NCBI GenBank assembly: GCA_021107495.1
Contig: JAIOSR010000143.1
Coordinates: forward strand, 1 to 5,744
Origin: Desulfobacterales bacterium
GTDB lineage: Bacteria > Desulfobacterota > DSM-4660 > Desulfatiglandales > Desulfatiglandaceae
DNA: 5,744 nucleotides
Reading direction: 5' to 3'
In this document: one piece after another, positions 1 to 5,744 of the stretch
Position numbering within the stretch: the first letter of the stretch is position 1
Layout: every line of letters starts with the position of its first letter
Notes under the pieces: model-generated
Told to the model about the DNA's origin: nothing
Databases searched by the model: none
What the model saw: only the letters and a program-made list of their open reading frames with translations
Position numbers and translations under genes: made by a program

Positions 1-1616
1 AAGTCAAACATATACTATCGAATTCGGATAGTAAGATTGTTATCGCCCATGACCAGGAGCAGGTGGACAAGATCCTTGAGATTAAAGACGACTTACCTTC
101 CTTGGAAAAAATTATCTACTGGGACCCAAAAGGTTTATGGTTTTATGACGAACCCCTTCTCATAAGCTGGGAGGATGTTGAGAAACTTGGGAAAGAGTTT
201 GAGAAGGGAACCCCTGGCTTTTTTGATAGTGAACTTGCCCGGGGGAAGGGGGAAGACCTCAGCGTTCTCGTTTATACCTCCGGAACCACGGGTCTGCCAA
301 AGGGTGCTATGTTCACTCATATGGCGATGATGACAGCCATGCAGTCGGTGTTTAAACGTGACCCCTGGCCTGAAACCGCCACCTATCTTTCCTACGCACC
401 CTTAGCCTGGGCAGACCAGTTCTTTGGTATCGTAGCCAGTATGATTCGCGGCTTCCGTGTTGATCTGCCTGAGCAGCCTGAGACCGTTAAGGAGAACATA
501 AGGGAGGCGGGCCCTGCTGTATTATTCTATGGTGCTAGGCTATGGGAAAGCATAAATGCCTCGGTCCAGGCCAGAATAGCCGATGCAGGCAGGTTAAATC
601 AATTCATGTATAAACACTGCCTGTCGATCGGGTACAAGGTGGTTGATACTAAATTTAAAAAAGAGAAGCCGAAGTTAGTGTGGCGTTTTCTTTATATGAT
701 GGCGAATCTTATGGTCTTTAGACCACTAAGGGACAGACTTGGATTGCTTTATATACAGTATGCCTATAGTGGCGGGGCTGCCCTTGGTCCTGAGATAATC
801 CGGTTTTTCCATGCCATAGGGGTAAACTTAAAGCAGATCTACGGGCTAAGTGAAACGGGAACAATAAACGCCATGCATGAAGACGGCAATATCATACCTG
901 AATCATCGGGACCGCCCCTCCCTGATGTTGCCATTTTGATTTCGCCGGAGGGGGAGGTGCTCATCAGGACAAAGGGCCTTTTCTCTGGATATTATAAAAA
1001 TCCGGATGGATTCAGAGAGAAGGTGGATGATGACGGTTGGTTTCACTCAGGCGACTTCGGTTATATAAATGAAGACGGACATTTGATTATCATTGACCGG
1101 ATAGCCGATATGAGAGAGCTGTCCAACGGACATAAGTTCTCACCTCAATATACCGAGGTGCGTTTGAGATTCAGCCCCTATATAAAGGATGTCCTGGTTG
1201 TTGGTCCACGAGATAAAGATTATGTGACCGCTATTTTCAACATTGACTTCGAGAATATCGGTAAATGGGCAGAGAGTCATCACATTGCCTACACCACTTT
1301 TACAGACCTGTCTCAAAAGGACCCCGTTGCCGACATCATTGAAAAAGAGATGAAGAGAGTAAATCGAGGTCTACCCGAAGGGGCTCGGATAAGAAAGTTT
1401 GTGTCTCTTCATAAGGAATTTGATGCTGATGAGGCGGAACTTACAAGGACAAGGAAGCTTCGCAGAGAGTTCGTGGAGGAAAAATATAGTTATCTTATTG
1501 AGGGCATGTACTCGGGTAATTCCAATATCGTGACTGAGGCTGAAATTACCTATAGGGATGGAAGAAAGGGAAGAATAGAAACAGACATTAAAGTAAGGAC
1601 AGTGGAAGAGGGATAA
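1..1616 (+). CDS. AMP-forming acyl-CoA synthetase (long-chain fatty-acid--CoA ligase type), 5' end outside the window
   Basis: This enzyme activates a carboxylic acid with ATP to an acyl-adenylate and transfers it to CoA, in the cytoplasm or at the membrane. The frame is open from base 3. The GTG at 63 is an internal Val codon: the 20 codons before it already read as family sequence (IVIAHDQEQ), so the first hundred or so residues lie upstream. Counting the codon at 63 as residue 1, the P-loop YTSGTTGLPKG is at 71-81, YGLSETG at 260-266 (Glu264 expected to bind Mg), GDFG at 330-333, the hinge-region Asp-Arg at 345-346, FSPQYTE at 359-365, and the probable adenylation lysine is Lys465 in TRTRKLRR. 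About 50 residues follow that lysine and end in a charged, beta-rich tail, which I recall from ligases encoded beside Liv-type transporters. All core motifs are intact. The substrate cannot be read from sequence; a long-chain, aromatic or isoprenoid acid is possible. The stop lies one base before livH. Confidence 0.93.
   Translation, partial: VKHILSNSDSKIVIAHDQEQVDKILEIKDDLPSLEKIIYWDPKGLWFYDEPLLISWEDVEKLGKEFEKGTPGFFDSELARGKGEDLSVLVYTSGTTGLPKGAMFTHMAMMTAMQSVFKRDPWPETATYLSYAPLAWADQFFGIVASMIRGFRVDLPEQPETVKENIREAGPAVLFYGARLWESINASVQARIADAGRLNQFMYKHCLSIGYKVVDTKFKKEKPKLVWRFLYMMANLMVFRPLRDRLGLLYIQYAYSGGAALGPEIIRFFHAIGVNLKQIYGLSETGTINAMHEDGNIIPESSGPPLPDVAILISPEGEVLIRTKGLFSGYYKNPDGFREKVDDDGWFHSGDFGYINEDGHLIIIDRIADMRELSNGHKFSPQYTEVRLRFSPYIKDVLVVGPRDKDYVTAIFNIDFENIGKWAESHHIAYTTFTDLSQKDPVADIIEKEMKRVNRGLPEGARIRKFVSLHKEFDADEAELTRTRKLRREFVEEKYSYLIEGMYSGNSNIVTEAEITYRDGRKGRIETDIKVRTVEEG
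1608..1612 (+). promoter_or_regulatory. Ribosome binding site fixing the GTG start of livH
   Basis: GAGGG lies inside the last codons of the acyl-CoA synthetase, five bases before the GTG at 1618. This placement, and the conserved LivH N-terminus encoded right after it, support GTG at 1618 over the in-frame ATG at 1657. The one-base gap between genes suggests translational coupling. Confidence 0.7.
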
Positions 1617-1617
1617 A

Positions 1618-2502
1618 GTGACTTTATTTCTTCAGTTTGCTATAGCCGGTATAACGATGGGGGCACTTTACAGCCTTATCGCTTTAGGATTTGTGCTCAT
1701 CTATAAAAGCTCCAAGATATTAAATTTTGCACAGGGTGAGTTCGTATTAGTCGGAGGGTATGTGGGGTTATTCTTCATTACTAAATTAGGATTGCCTATC
1801 TGGCTTGGTGTTGTTTTACTTGTCGCGACCCTGGCCCTTTTAGGCTTTGTTATCGAGAAACTGACCATTCGCCCCCTCGTAGGGCAGCCTATTCTCGCTA
1901 TAATAATAATGACGTTAGGTCTCTCGCTGTTAATTAACGGAACCGTTATTTGTATAACCGGATCCGAGCTTGGGACATTTCCGCAATTTATACCCACTGC
2001 TCCCATAAAAATAGGCGGCGCCGTATTCTCTCAGGTGTATGCATGGTGCTTTGGTATTGCCGTAATATTGGTAGCTCTCTCCACCTACTTTTTCCTCTAT
2101 ACGAGGTACGGGCTTTATATGAGAGCTACGGCTGAAAGCCATGAAGTTGCTCAGAGTGTCGGTATAAAAGTAAGGAGCACATTTACCCTTGCCTGGGTAA
2201 TTGCCGCAGCTATAGGGGGAATCGGAGGATTCCTCTTAGGCATTATCATGGGTGTCTCGGGGGACTTGAGCGAGTTTGGCCTTAAGGTTTTCCCTGTGGT
2301 TCTCTTAGGGGGTTTAGAATCTATTCCGGGCGCAATCATTGGAGGAATGGTTATCGGACTTTTGGAGAATGTTGCCGCCGGTTATCTTGATCCCTTAATG
2401 GGAGGGGGGGTCACAGAAGTTTTTCCGTATATTATCATGGTGATAATCCTTATATTTAAGCCATATGGATTATTCGGTCTTACCAGGATAGAGAGGATTT
2501 AA
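1618..2502 (+). CDS. livH: Branched-chain amino acid-type ABC transporter permease LivH
   Basis: This is one of the two inner-membrane permeases of a HAAT-family ABC importer (BPD_transp_2 family); it should pair with LivM, the LivG/LivF ATPases and a periplasmic binding protein. At 294 residues it is the usual length. The sequence is almost wholly hydrophobic, with about eight membrane segments. Conserved LivH features are GALYSLIALGFVLIYK near 15-30, NFAQGEF at 36-42, the cytoplasmic ATPase-coupling loop MRATAESHEVAQSVGIK at about 168-184, and GGLESIPGAIIGG at 231-243. The start is a GTG with a well-placed GAGGG. It sits one base after the acyl-CoA ligase and four bases before livM, so all three are very probably cotranscribed. 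Adjacency to the ligase suggests the cargo is an organic acid rather than leucine, isoleucine or valine, but that is inference from context. Confidence 0.95.
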   Translation: MTLFLQFAIAGITMGALYSLIALGFVLIYKSSKILNFAQGEFVLVGGYVGLFFITKLGLPIWLGVVLLVATLALLGFVIEKLTIRPLVGQPILAIIIMTLGLSLLINGTVICITGSELGTFPQFIPTAPIKIGGAVFSQVYAWCFGIAVILVALSTYFFLYTRYGLYMRATAESHEVAQSVGIKVRSTFTLAWVIAAAIGGIGGFLLGIIMGVSGDLSEFGLKVFPVVLLGGLESIPGAIIGGMVIGLLENVAAGYLDPLMGGGVTEVFPYIIMVIILIFKPYGLFGLTRIERI

Positions 2503-2506
2503 AGCA

Positions 2507-3532
2507 ATGGAACTGCCCTGTGGTGTATCTAAATCAACATATGCTCAAGATATGGCTGTCGTCCACACCCGAACGCAATGGGGCCTGCTGGGCATCTTGC
2601 TTGCGTTATTATGCGGATTGCCCTTCTTTCTTAATAGTCTCTGGTTGGGAATAGTCATTCATACGAGTATCGTCCTGATTGCCGTGCTTGGGTTACACAT
2701 CCTAACAGGTCTTTGCGGACAGATATCTCTTGGGCAGGCGGCATTCCTTGGCGTAGGAGCTTATGCCTCAACACTTCTTTGCGCTAAGCTGAATTCTCCC
2801 CTGCCTATTTCTATCATCGGTGCCGCAATTTTTTCCGGGTGCTTTGGAATTATCTTTGGTCTGCCTGCTCTCAGGGTCAAGGGTTTTTATTTGGCAATGA
2901 GTACCTTGGCGGCACAGTTCATCATCATCTATCTCTTCATTCATGTGCGCTTTGCCGGAGGCAGCCAAGGTATTTTCGTGCCCATCCCACAATTTCTTGA
3001 GTCCAAGATAAATTTATATTTCATCATTATGGGGACGGCTGTCCTGGCGACTGCTTTTGCTAAAAATATATCCCGTACCAAAGCGGGAAGGATATTTGTG
3101 GCAATACGCGACAACGACCTGGCTGCCGAAGTCATTGGAATAAGACTCTCTTATTACAAATTATTGGCTTTCTTCATCTGCTCATTATATGCTGGGATCG
3201 CCGGTGCATTGTACAGTCTTTACATAGGGCATATCAATTATGAACACTTCTCCCTTATGGATTCAATCTGGTATTTGGGTATGCTCGTGGTTGGTGGATT
3301 GGGAAGCACATCGGGGGCAGTCTTCGGTGTGATATTTATAAGCTTACTTTCTAAGGGCACATCGCTTCTTGCGTCACAAATGCCCAGTCTCGGCCCCCAA
3401 GTAGCCTCAACCATAGGTATAATCGTTTTTGGGTTGATACTCGTCCTTTTTCTCATATTTGAGCCGCGCGGGCTATCTCACCGGTGGGAAATATTCAAGA
3501 AATTTTATAGGATCTGGCCCTTTTCATACTAA
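2507..3532 (+). CDS. livM: Branched-chain amino acid-type ABC transporter permease LivM
   Basis: This is the second permease of the Liv-type importer and the partner of LivH. At 341 residues it has a normal length, with a short polar N-terminus (about 24 residues) followed by many hydrophobic segments. Diagnostic LivM motifs are TGLCGQISLGQAAF at 67-80 followed by GVGAY, the coupling loop around AIRDNDLAAEVIGIR (199-213), and GGLGSTSGAVFG at 263-274. It ends with EPRGL (319-323) and WPFSY, the latter a C-terminus I recall from LivM proteins beside acyl-CoA ligases, so the gene looks complete. ATG 2507 follows a GAGAGG stretch (2491-2496) at the end of livH. An internal ATG at 2552 (residue 16) would also keep all membrane segments but has a poorer upstream site. 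The next gene is not the usual binding protein or ATPase, so the rest of the transporter must be upstream of the ligase or elsewhere. Confidence 0.94.
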   Translation: MELPCGVSKSTYAQDMAVVHTRTQWGLLGILLALLCGLPFFLNSLWLGIVIHTSIVLIAVLGLHILTGLCGQISLGQAAFLGVGAYASTLLCAKLNSPLPISIIGAAIFSGCFGIIFGLPALRVKGFYLAMSTLAAQFIIIYLFIHVRFAGGSQGIFVPIPQFLESKINLYFIIMGTAVLATAFAKNISRTKAGRIFVAIRDNDLAAEVIGIRLSYYKLLAFFICSLYAGIAGALYSLYIGHINYEHFSLMDSIWYLGMLVVGGLGSTSGAVFGVIFISLLSKGTSLLASQMPSLGPQVASTIGIIVFGLILVLFLIFEPRGLSHRWEIFKKFYRIWPFSY

Positions 3533-3758
3533 ATGGCTCCTGATGCGGCACAGTGCATAATCGGGTAAACTGTCAGCGTTAGGGGTCGTTACTGGATGAT
3601 ATCGATCAAAGGGAGCCAAAATAAAAGGGTGAAAGGTAGAAAAATATACGATGCTATTAGTCATCACTAAAAGGCTTAACGCCTTAAAACAGGGATCAGT
3701 TACATAATCCATGTCACACATTTTGATAAATGGACCATTCACTTAGGGGAGTGTAAAA
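3533..3758. other. Intergenic gap between livM and the first crotonase; no gene recognised
   Basis: These 226 bases separate the transporter block from the crotonases and probably hold the end of one transcript and the start of the next. I found no convincing sigma-70 or sigma-54 promoter and no hairpin followed by a T-run. What can be seen is a 7-base inverted repeat, TGGCTCC (3534-3540) with GGAGCCA (3612-3618), and a short hairpin AAGGC/GCCTT (3671-3675 with 3681-3685). An open frame on the minus strand spans most of the gap but has no ribosome binding site, runs into livM, and resembles nothing I know. Confidence 0.55.
3745..3751 (+). promoter_or_regulatory. Strong ribosome binding site of the first crotonase
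   Basis: AGGGGAG lies seven bases before ATG 3759, with an A-rich spacer. It is the best Shine-Dalgarno match in the window, and it fixes the start after a long gap with no upstream coupling. Confidence 0.75.
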
Positions 3759-4538
3759 ATGCCATCAAATACGACTGTTGTCGATCATATAAATCATGTC
3801 GGGATTATTACCCTTAATTATCCCGATCCTTCAAATACCCTTACCTCGGAGACTGCAAAGGAATTGAACATTGCTCTTGTCGAACTCGATAATGACGAGA
3901 CAGTTAGGGTCATTGTCATCAGAAGTTCGGGAGAGGCTTTCTGCGCCGGCATAGATATTTCGGAATTCTTTGGAAAATCCCACAAGGAATACCTGGAATG
4001 GGTTACGCAATTGACGGAACAAACGATTCTGGTGATTACCCGCATGAAAAAGCCTGTTATCGCTTCGGCCCATGGTTATTGTGTGGCTTATGGTGCAGGC
4101 CTGATAGCGGCTTGTGATCTGGCCATTGCTGCCGAAGGCACCAAAATAGGAGTCAGCGCTATCAACGTGGGCCTCTTCTGCATGGGTCCGGCGGTGCCTT
4201 TATCGAGATCCCTTGGCAGGAAACGTTCTCTGGAAATGTTGATGACCGGAGACTTGATTGACGCTAACGATGCAGAACGGTGGGGGCTCATAAACAAGGT
4301 CGTACATGAGGATCAACTAAAAGAAACAACTATGGATCTTGCAAATAAGCTGGCTGAAAAAAGTCCATTGGCCCTTCAGATGGGAAAGCGTGCATTTTAC
4401 GGGATGTCAGACATGGAATTCGGAAAAGCGTTGACGTATTCAAATGAAATGTTTGCCTCCCTTTGTGTGACCCAAGATGCTTTTGAAGGGGTTGATGCAT
4501 TTTTAAAGGGGCGTAAACCAGTTTGGAAAGGGAAATGA
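3759..4538 (+). CDS. Crotonase-fold protein of the ECHDC3-like group (enoyl-CoA hydratase-related, catalytic glutamates absent)
   Basis: This 259-residue protein has the full crotonase fold, which binds acyl-CoA and stabilises a thioester enolate. The first oxyanion-hole segment is FCAGIDISEF (61-70); the second is GYCVAYGAG (106-114). Aligned by eye with rat mitochondrial enoyl-CoA hydratase, Glu144 becomes Gly114 and Glu164 becomes Ala134, so the hydratase acid/base pair is missing. The second oxyanion glycine (rat Gly141) aligns with Tyr111. The position of the PaaG/dehalogenase aspartate is Met142. The segment INVGLFCMGPAVPLSR (135-150) and the ending FLKGRKPVW (248-256) closely resemble ECHDC3, a family whose members lack the canonical residues and whose reaction is poorly known. 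It starts a probable second transcription unit with the PaaG-like gene downstream. Plain enoyl-CoA hydratase activity is therefore doubtful; another CoA reaction or a binding role is possible. Confidence 0.88.
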   Translation: MPSNTTVVDHINHVGIITLNYPDPSNTLTSETAKELNIALVELDNDETVRVIVIRSSGEAFCAGIDISEFFGKSHKEYLEWVTQLTEQTILVITRMKKPVIASAHGYCVAYGAGLIAACDLAIAAEGTKIGVSAINVGLFCMGPAVPLSRSLGRKRSLEMLMTGDLIDANDAERWGLINKVVHEDQLKETTMDLANKLAEKSPLALQMGKRAFYGMSDMEFGKALTYSNEMFASLCVTQDAFEGVDAFLKGRKPVWKGK

Positions 4539-4652
4539 CGATAACACCTTTGCGTTCCTTAGAAATCTCAGTTCCTCCTTTTCCCATGCCTTTCAAAAAT
4601 AAAAGCAACCGAAATTTGGAAAAATCAAATTTGAAATTTCGAGGTAATTCCA
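4539..4652. other. Short intergenic spacer between the two crotonase genes
   Basis: These 114 bases are AT-rich and contain no gene and no clear terminator or promoter. The 3' third holds three AAATTT hexamers (4612-4617, 4627-4632, 4634-4639), which form the inverted repeat listed separately. Same-strand orientation and the modest gap allow cotranscription of the two crotonases. Confidence 0.5.
4610..4641 (+). repeat. Inverted repeat forming a possible hairpin at the ribosome binding site of the second crotonase
   Basis: CGAAATTT (4610-4617) and AAATTTCG (4634-4641) are perfect 8-base complements around a 16-base loop. The last G of the right arm is the first base of the GAGG ribosome binding site (4641-4644), eight bases before ATG 4653. 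A folded transcript could hinder ribosome access, or the three AAATTT hexamers could be a DNA-binding site. The stem is AU-rich and weak, so a chance origin is possible. Confidence 0.4.
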
Positions 4653-5456
4653 ATGGAATATGATACAATTCTATTTGAAAAAAAGGGATCGATTTCGAAG
4701 ATTACGCTCAACCGGCCAAAGCAGCTAAATGCTCTGAATGTAGTGGTATGTGACGAATTGATGGATGCCATCAATCAATGCAAGTGGGATAAGGGGATAA
4801 GGTCTGTTGTGCTTACGGGGGTTGGCAAGGCCTTTTGCTCGGGCGGTGATGTGCGCGAAATGAGAGATTTTTGTTCACAATATCCCAACGAAAGCCCGGG
4901 CAAGATTGTTGGAGAGTTGGTTTCAGCAGTTAATCTTGTCCTTTTGGCTATTCGAAAGCTTGAAAAACCCGTCATTGGGGCAATAAAAGGCCCCTGCAGT
5001 GGAGGGGGGGCAGGGCTTGCACTGGCCTGTGATATCCTTATTGCTGCTGAAGATTCCAAGATTCATGTGCCGAATGTCCTCATAGGCCTGGTTCCCGACG
5101 GAGGAAATAGTTTTTTCCTGACCCAGAAATTGGGGCGCTATAAAGCAGCCGAATTATATTTTACCGCAGAACCTCTTAATGCCCTTGAGGCACTTCGGTT
5201 GGGGCTTTTTAACCGGGTGGTACCTGAAACGGATCTTCTCCGTGAAGCTGAGGAACTGGCAGTGAGTTTGGCAAGTCGTCCCGCCCCGGCAATGGCTTTG
5301 GCCAAGCGGATGTTTGATTTGGCCTCTTACAATAACCTGGAAACACAGTTAGAGGTAGAAAAAGAGGCAGTCATACGCTGTGGAGACACAAAGGAATTCA
5401 AAGAAGGCATCACGGCTTTTTTTGAAAAACGACCTCCCGATTTTGTAAATTTCTGA
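4653..5456 (+). CDS. PaaG-like crotonase: enoyl-CoA isomerase/hydratase family protein
   Basis: This is a 267-residue crotonase-superfamily enzyme that should act on a CoA thioester in the cytoplasm. ITLNRPKQLNALN (17-29) is the conserved first strand and loop. FCSGGDVREM (61-70) and GPCSGGGAG (113-121) form the oxyanion hole. The two hydratase glutamates are replaced, Glu144 by Gly121 and Glu164 by Asn141, but LVPDGG (146-151) keeps an aspartate, Asp149. It aligns with the catalytic Asp of PaaG (1,2-epoxyphenylacetyl-CoA isomerase) and with the nucleophile of 4-chlorobenzoyl-CoA dehalogenase. The C-terminus (LETQLEVEKEA at 229-239, EGITAFFEKRPPDF at 251-264) also resembles PaaG. A double-bond or epoxide-type isomerase is more likely than a hydratase. 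No other phenylacetate (paa) gene is visible, so its pathway is open. It follows the ECHDC3-like gene by 114 bases and starts at ATG 4653 behind GAGG. Confidence 0.9.
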   Translation: MEYDTILFEKKGSISKITLNRPKQLNALNVVVCDELMDAINQCKWDKGIRSVVLTGVGKAFCSGGDVREMRDFCSQYPNESPGKIVGELVSAVNLVLLAIRKLEKPVIGAIKGPCSGGGAGLALACDILIAAEDSKIHVPNVLIGLVPDGGNSFFLTQKLGRYKAAELYFTAEPLNALEALRLGLFNRVVPETDLLREAEELAVSLASRPAPAMALAKRMFDLASYNNLETQLEVEKEAVIRCGDTKEFKEGITAFFEKRPPDFVNF

Positions 5457-5479
5457 TCAAAACAACCCATAACCCGTTT

Positions 5480-5504
5480 CCGCAGTGGGATATCATCCCT
5501 GTGG
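5480..5504 (+). terminator. Possible transcript-end hairpin after the PaaG-like gene (no T-run)
   Basis: GGGAT (5487-5491) pairs with ATCCC (5495-5499) around a 3-base loop. Past a 2-base bulge (5485-5486), CCGCA (5480-5484) pairs with TGTGG (5500-5504), with one G-U pair. It begins 23 bases after the stop codon, a usual place for a 3'-end hairpin, but no T-run follows. It may protect the transcript end rather than terminate transcription. Confidence 0.35.
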
Positions 5505-5609
5505 TCAAGGTGTTGTGGAAAACAGGAATTGGGTACAAAGAAAACGCCTCGAGATCAAATGCGGGATTTTTCAAAGAAATTCCCACCAGGCTTGACAACA
5601 TTCACCAAT

Positions 5610-5645
5610 TTGAAAACCTTTTTCAATATTGAAAGATTGTTTCAA
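5610..5645. promoter_or_regulatory. Extended dyad of TTGAAA/TTTCAA half-sites, candidate activator or operator site
   Basis: The core TTTCAATATTGAAA (5621-5634) is a perfect 14-base palindrome. It is flanked by TTGAAA (5610-5615) and TTTCAA (5640-5645), which are symmetric about the same axis at 5627.5. In all, 28 of 36 bases obey the dyad. Same-side half-sites start 11 bases apart, close to one helical turn. The axis lies about 117 bases before the start predicted from the sigma-54-type promoter, a typical distance for an upstream activator site. The binding protein is unknown. Confidence 0.5.
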
Positions 5646-5669
5646 CAGATTTTCCTGTTAAGCACCCTA

Positions 5670-5696
5670 TATTTCCAGTATTTCCAGTATTTCCAG
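5670..5696. repeat. Three perfect tandem copies of the 9-mer TATTTCCAG
   Basis: Copies lie at 5670-5678, 5679-5687 and 5688-5696 with no mismatch. The array sits between the dyad and the sigma-54-type promoter. It could be a binding array or spacer, or a simple slippage product. Confidence 0.9.
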
Positions 5697-5717
5697 ATAC
5701 ATAAAAGATATGATGTT

Positions 5718-5735
5718 TTGGCATGGTTTTAGCAT
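5718..5735 (+). promoter_or_regulatory. Candidate sigma-54 (RpoN) -24/-12 promoter for a gene beyond the right edge
   Basis: TTGGCATG (5718-5725), four bases, then TAGCAT (5730-5735) matches the sigma-54 consensus YTGGCACG-N4-TTGCW except at two positions (C to T in the -24 box, T to A in the -12 box). The invariant GG (5720-5721) and GC (5732-5733) have the required 12-base spacing. The start would fall at about base 5745, just outside the window. Such promoters need an enhancer-binding activator, and the upstream dyad is a candidate site for one. Confidence 0.55.
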
Positions 5736-5744
5736 TTTATCCTA

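Larger units (their letters stand above)
5457..5744. other. Downstream non-coding region with regulatory architecture
   Basis: No gene is supported in these 288 bases. A 67-codon frame from a TTG at 5529 lacks a ribosome binding site, and its C-terminal part is encoded by the tandem repeat, so I treat it as chance. From left to right the region holds a bulged hairpin just after the PaaG-like gene, an extended dyad, a 9-base triplicate and a sigma-54-type promoter, each listed separately. The right part looks like the control region of the next gene, beyond the window. Confidence 0.6.

Noticed and set aside
3545..3556. GGCAC...GCAT as a sigma-54 promoter in the livM-crotonase gap
   Set aside because: GG to GC spacing is 8 bases instead of the required 12.
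3671..3685. AAGGC-TTAAC-GCCTT hairpin as a terminator for livM
   Set aside because: The stem is only five pairs, no T-run follows on the + strand, and it lies about 140 bases after the stop codon.
3524..3742. Minus-strand open frame of 72 codons across the livM-crotonase gap
   Set aside because: It has no ribosome binding site, overlaps the end of livM, and its translation shows no recognisable domain.
5563..5584. Imperfect hairpin GGGA...TCCC after the PaaG-like gene
   Set aside because: It is a short stem with an internal mismatch and no T-run, and it is weaker than the hairpin at 5480-5504.
5592..5597. Perfect TTGACA as a sigma-70 -35 box
   Set aside because: No acceptable -10 hexamer lies 16-18 bases downstream; the nearest AT-rich hexamer is about 27 bases away.
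5521..5659. Distant inverted repeat AACAGGAA (5521-5528) with TTCCTGTT (5652-5659)
   Set aside because: Eight bases at 123 bases separation is within chance expectation, and there is no sign of a mobile element between the arms.
5529..5732. Plus-strand open frame of 67 codons after the PaaG-like gene
   Set aside because: It starts at a TTG without a Shine-Dalgarno sequence, and part of it is the translated 9-base tandem repeat (YFQYFQYFQ). It also covers the likely promoter region.

Overview
The window is a bacterial catabolic region with every gene on the + strand. It holds, in order, an AMP-forming acyl-CoA synthetase cut by the left edge, the two membrane subunits of a branched-chain-amino-acid-type (Liv/HAAT) ABC importer, two different crotonase-fold (enoyl-CoA hydratase/isomerase superfamily) enzymes, and a 288-base non-coding tail. 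Base composition is moderate and slightly AT-rich. The pairing of a long-chain-type acyl-CoA ligase with livH and livM, next to acyl-CoA enzymes, is common in acid-degrading Proteobacteria and Desulfobacterota (former Deltaproteobacteria). That taxonomic guess rests on gene order and protein style only; no marker gene is present.

Layout. Bases 1-1616 hold the ligase. Its frame is open to the left edge, so the true start lies upstream. livH (1618-2502) starts one base after the ligase stop, and livM (2507-3532) starts four bases after livH, so the three form a tight operon. The ATP-binding subunits (LivG, LivF) and the periplasmic binding protein are not in the window. A 226-base gap (3533-3758) separates this block from the first crotonase (3759-4538). 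After a 114-base gap with a small hairpin at the ribosome binding site, the second crotonase follows (4653-5456). The tail (5457-5744) carries a hairpin, a 36-bp dyad built from TTGAAA/TTTCAA half-sites, three copies of a 9-bp tandem repeat, and a good match to a sigma-54 (-24/-12) promoter that points out of the right edge.

How it may work together (inference). The transporter would bring in an organic acid, perhaps aromatic, aliphatic or isoprenoid rather than an amino acid. The ligase would trap it as a CoA thioester, and the crotonases would act on CoA intermediates downstream. The two crotonases differ. The first lacks both catalytic glutamates of classical enoyl-CoA hydratase and resembles the ECHDC3 group. 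The second lacks them too, but keeps the aspartate used by PaaG-type isomerases. Neither should be annotated as a plain enoyl-CoA hydratase. The most noteworthy non-coding signal is the apparent enhancer-dependent promoter region at the right end. I saw no RNA genes, CRISPR arrays, insertion sequences or phage genes.
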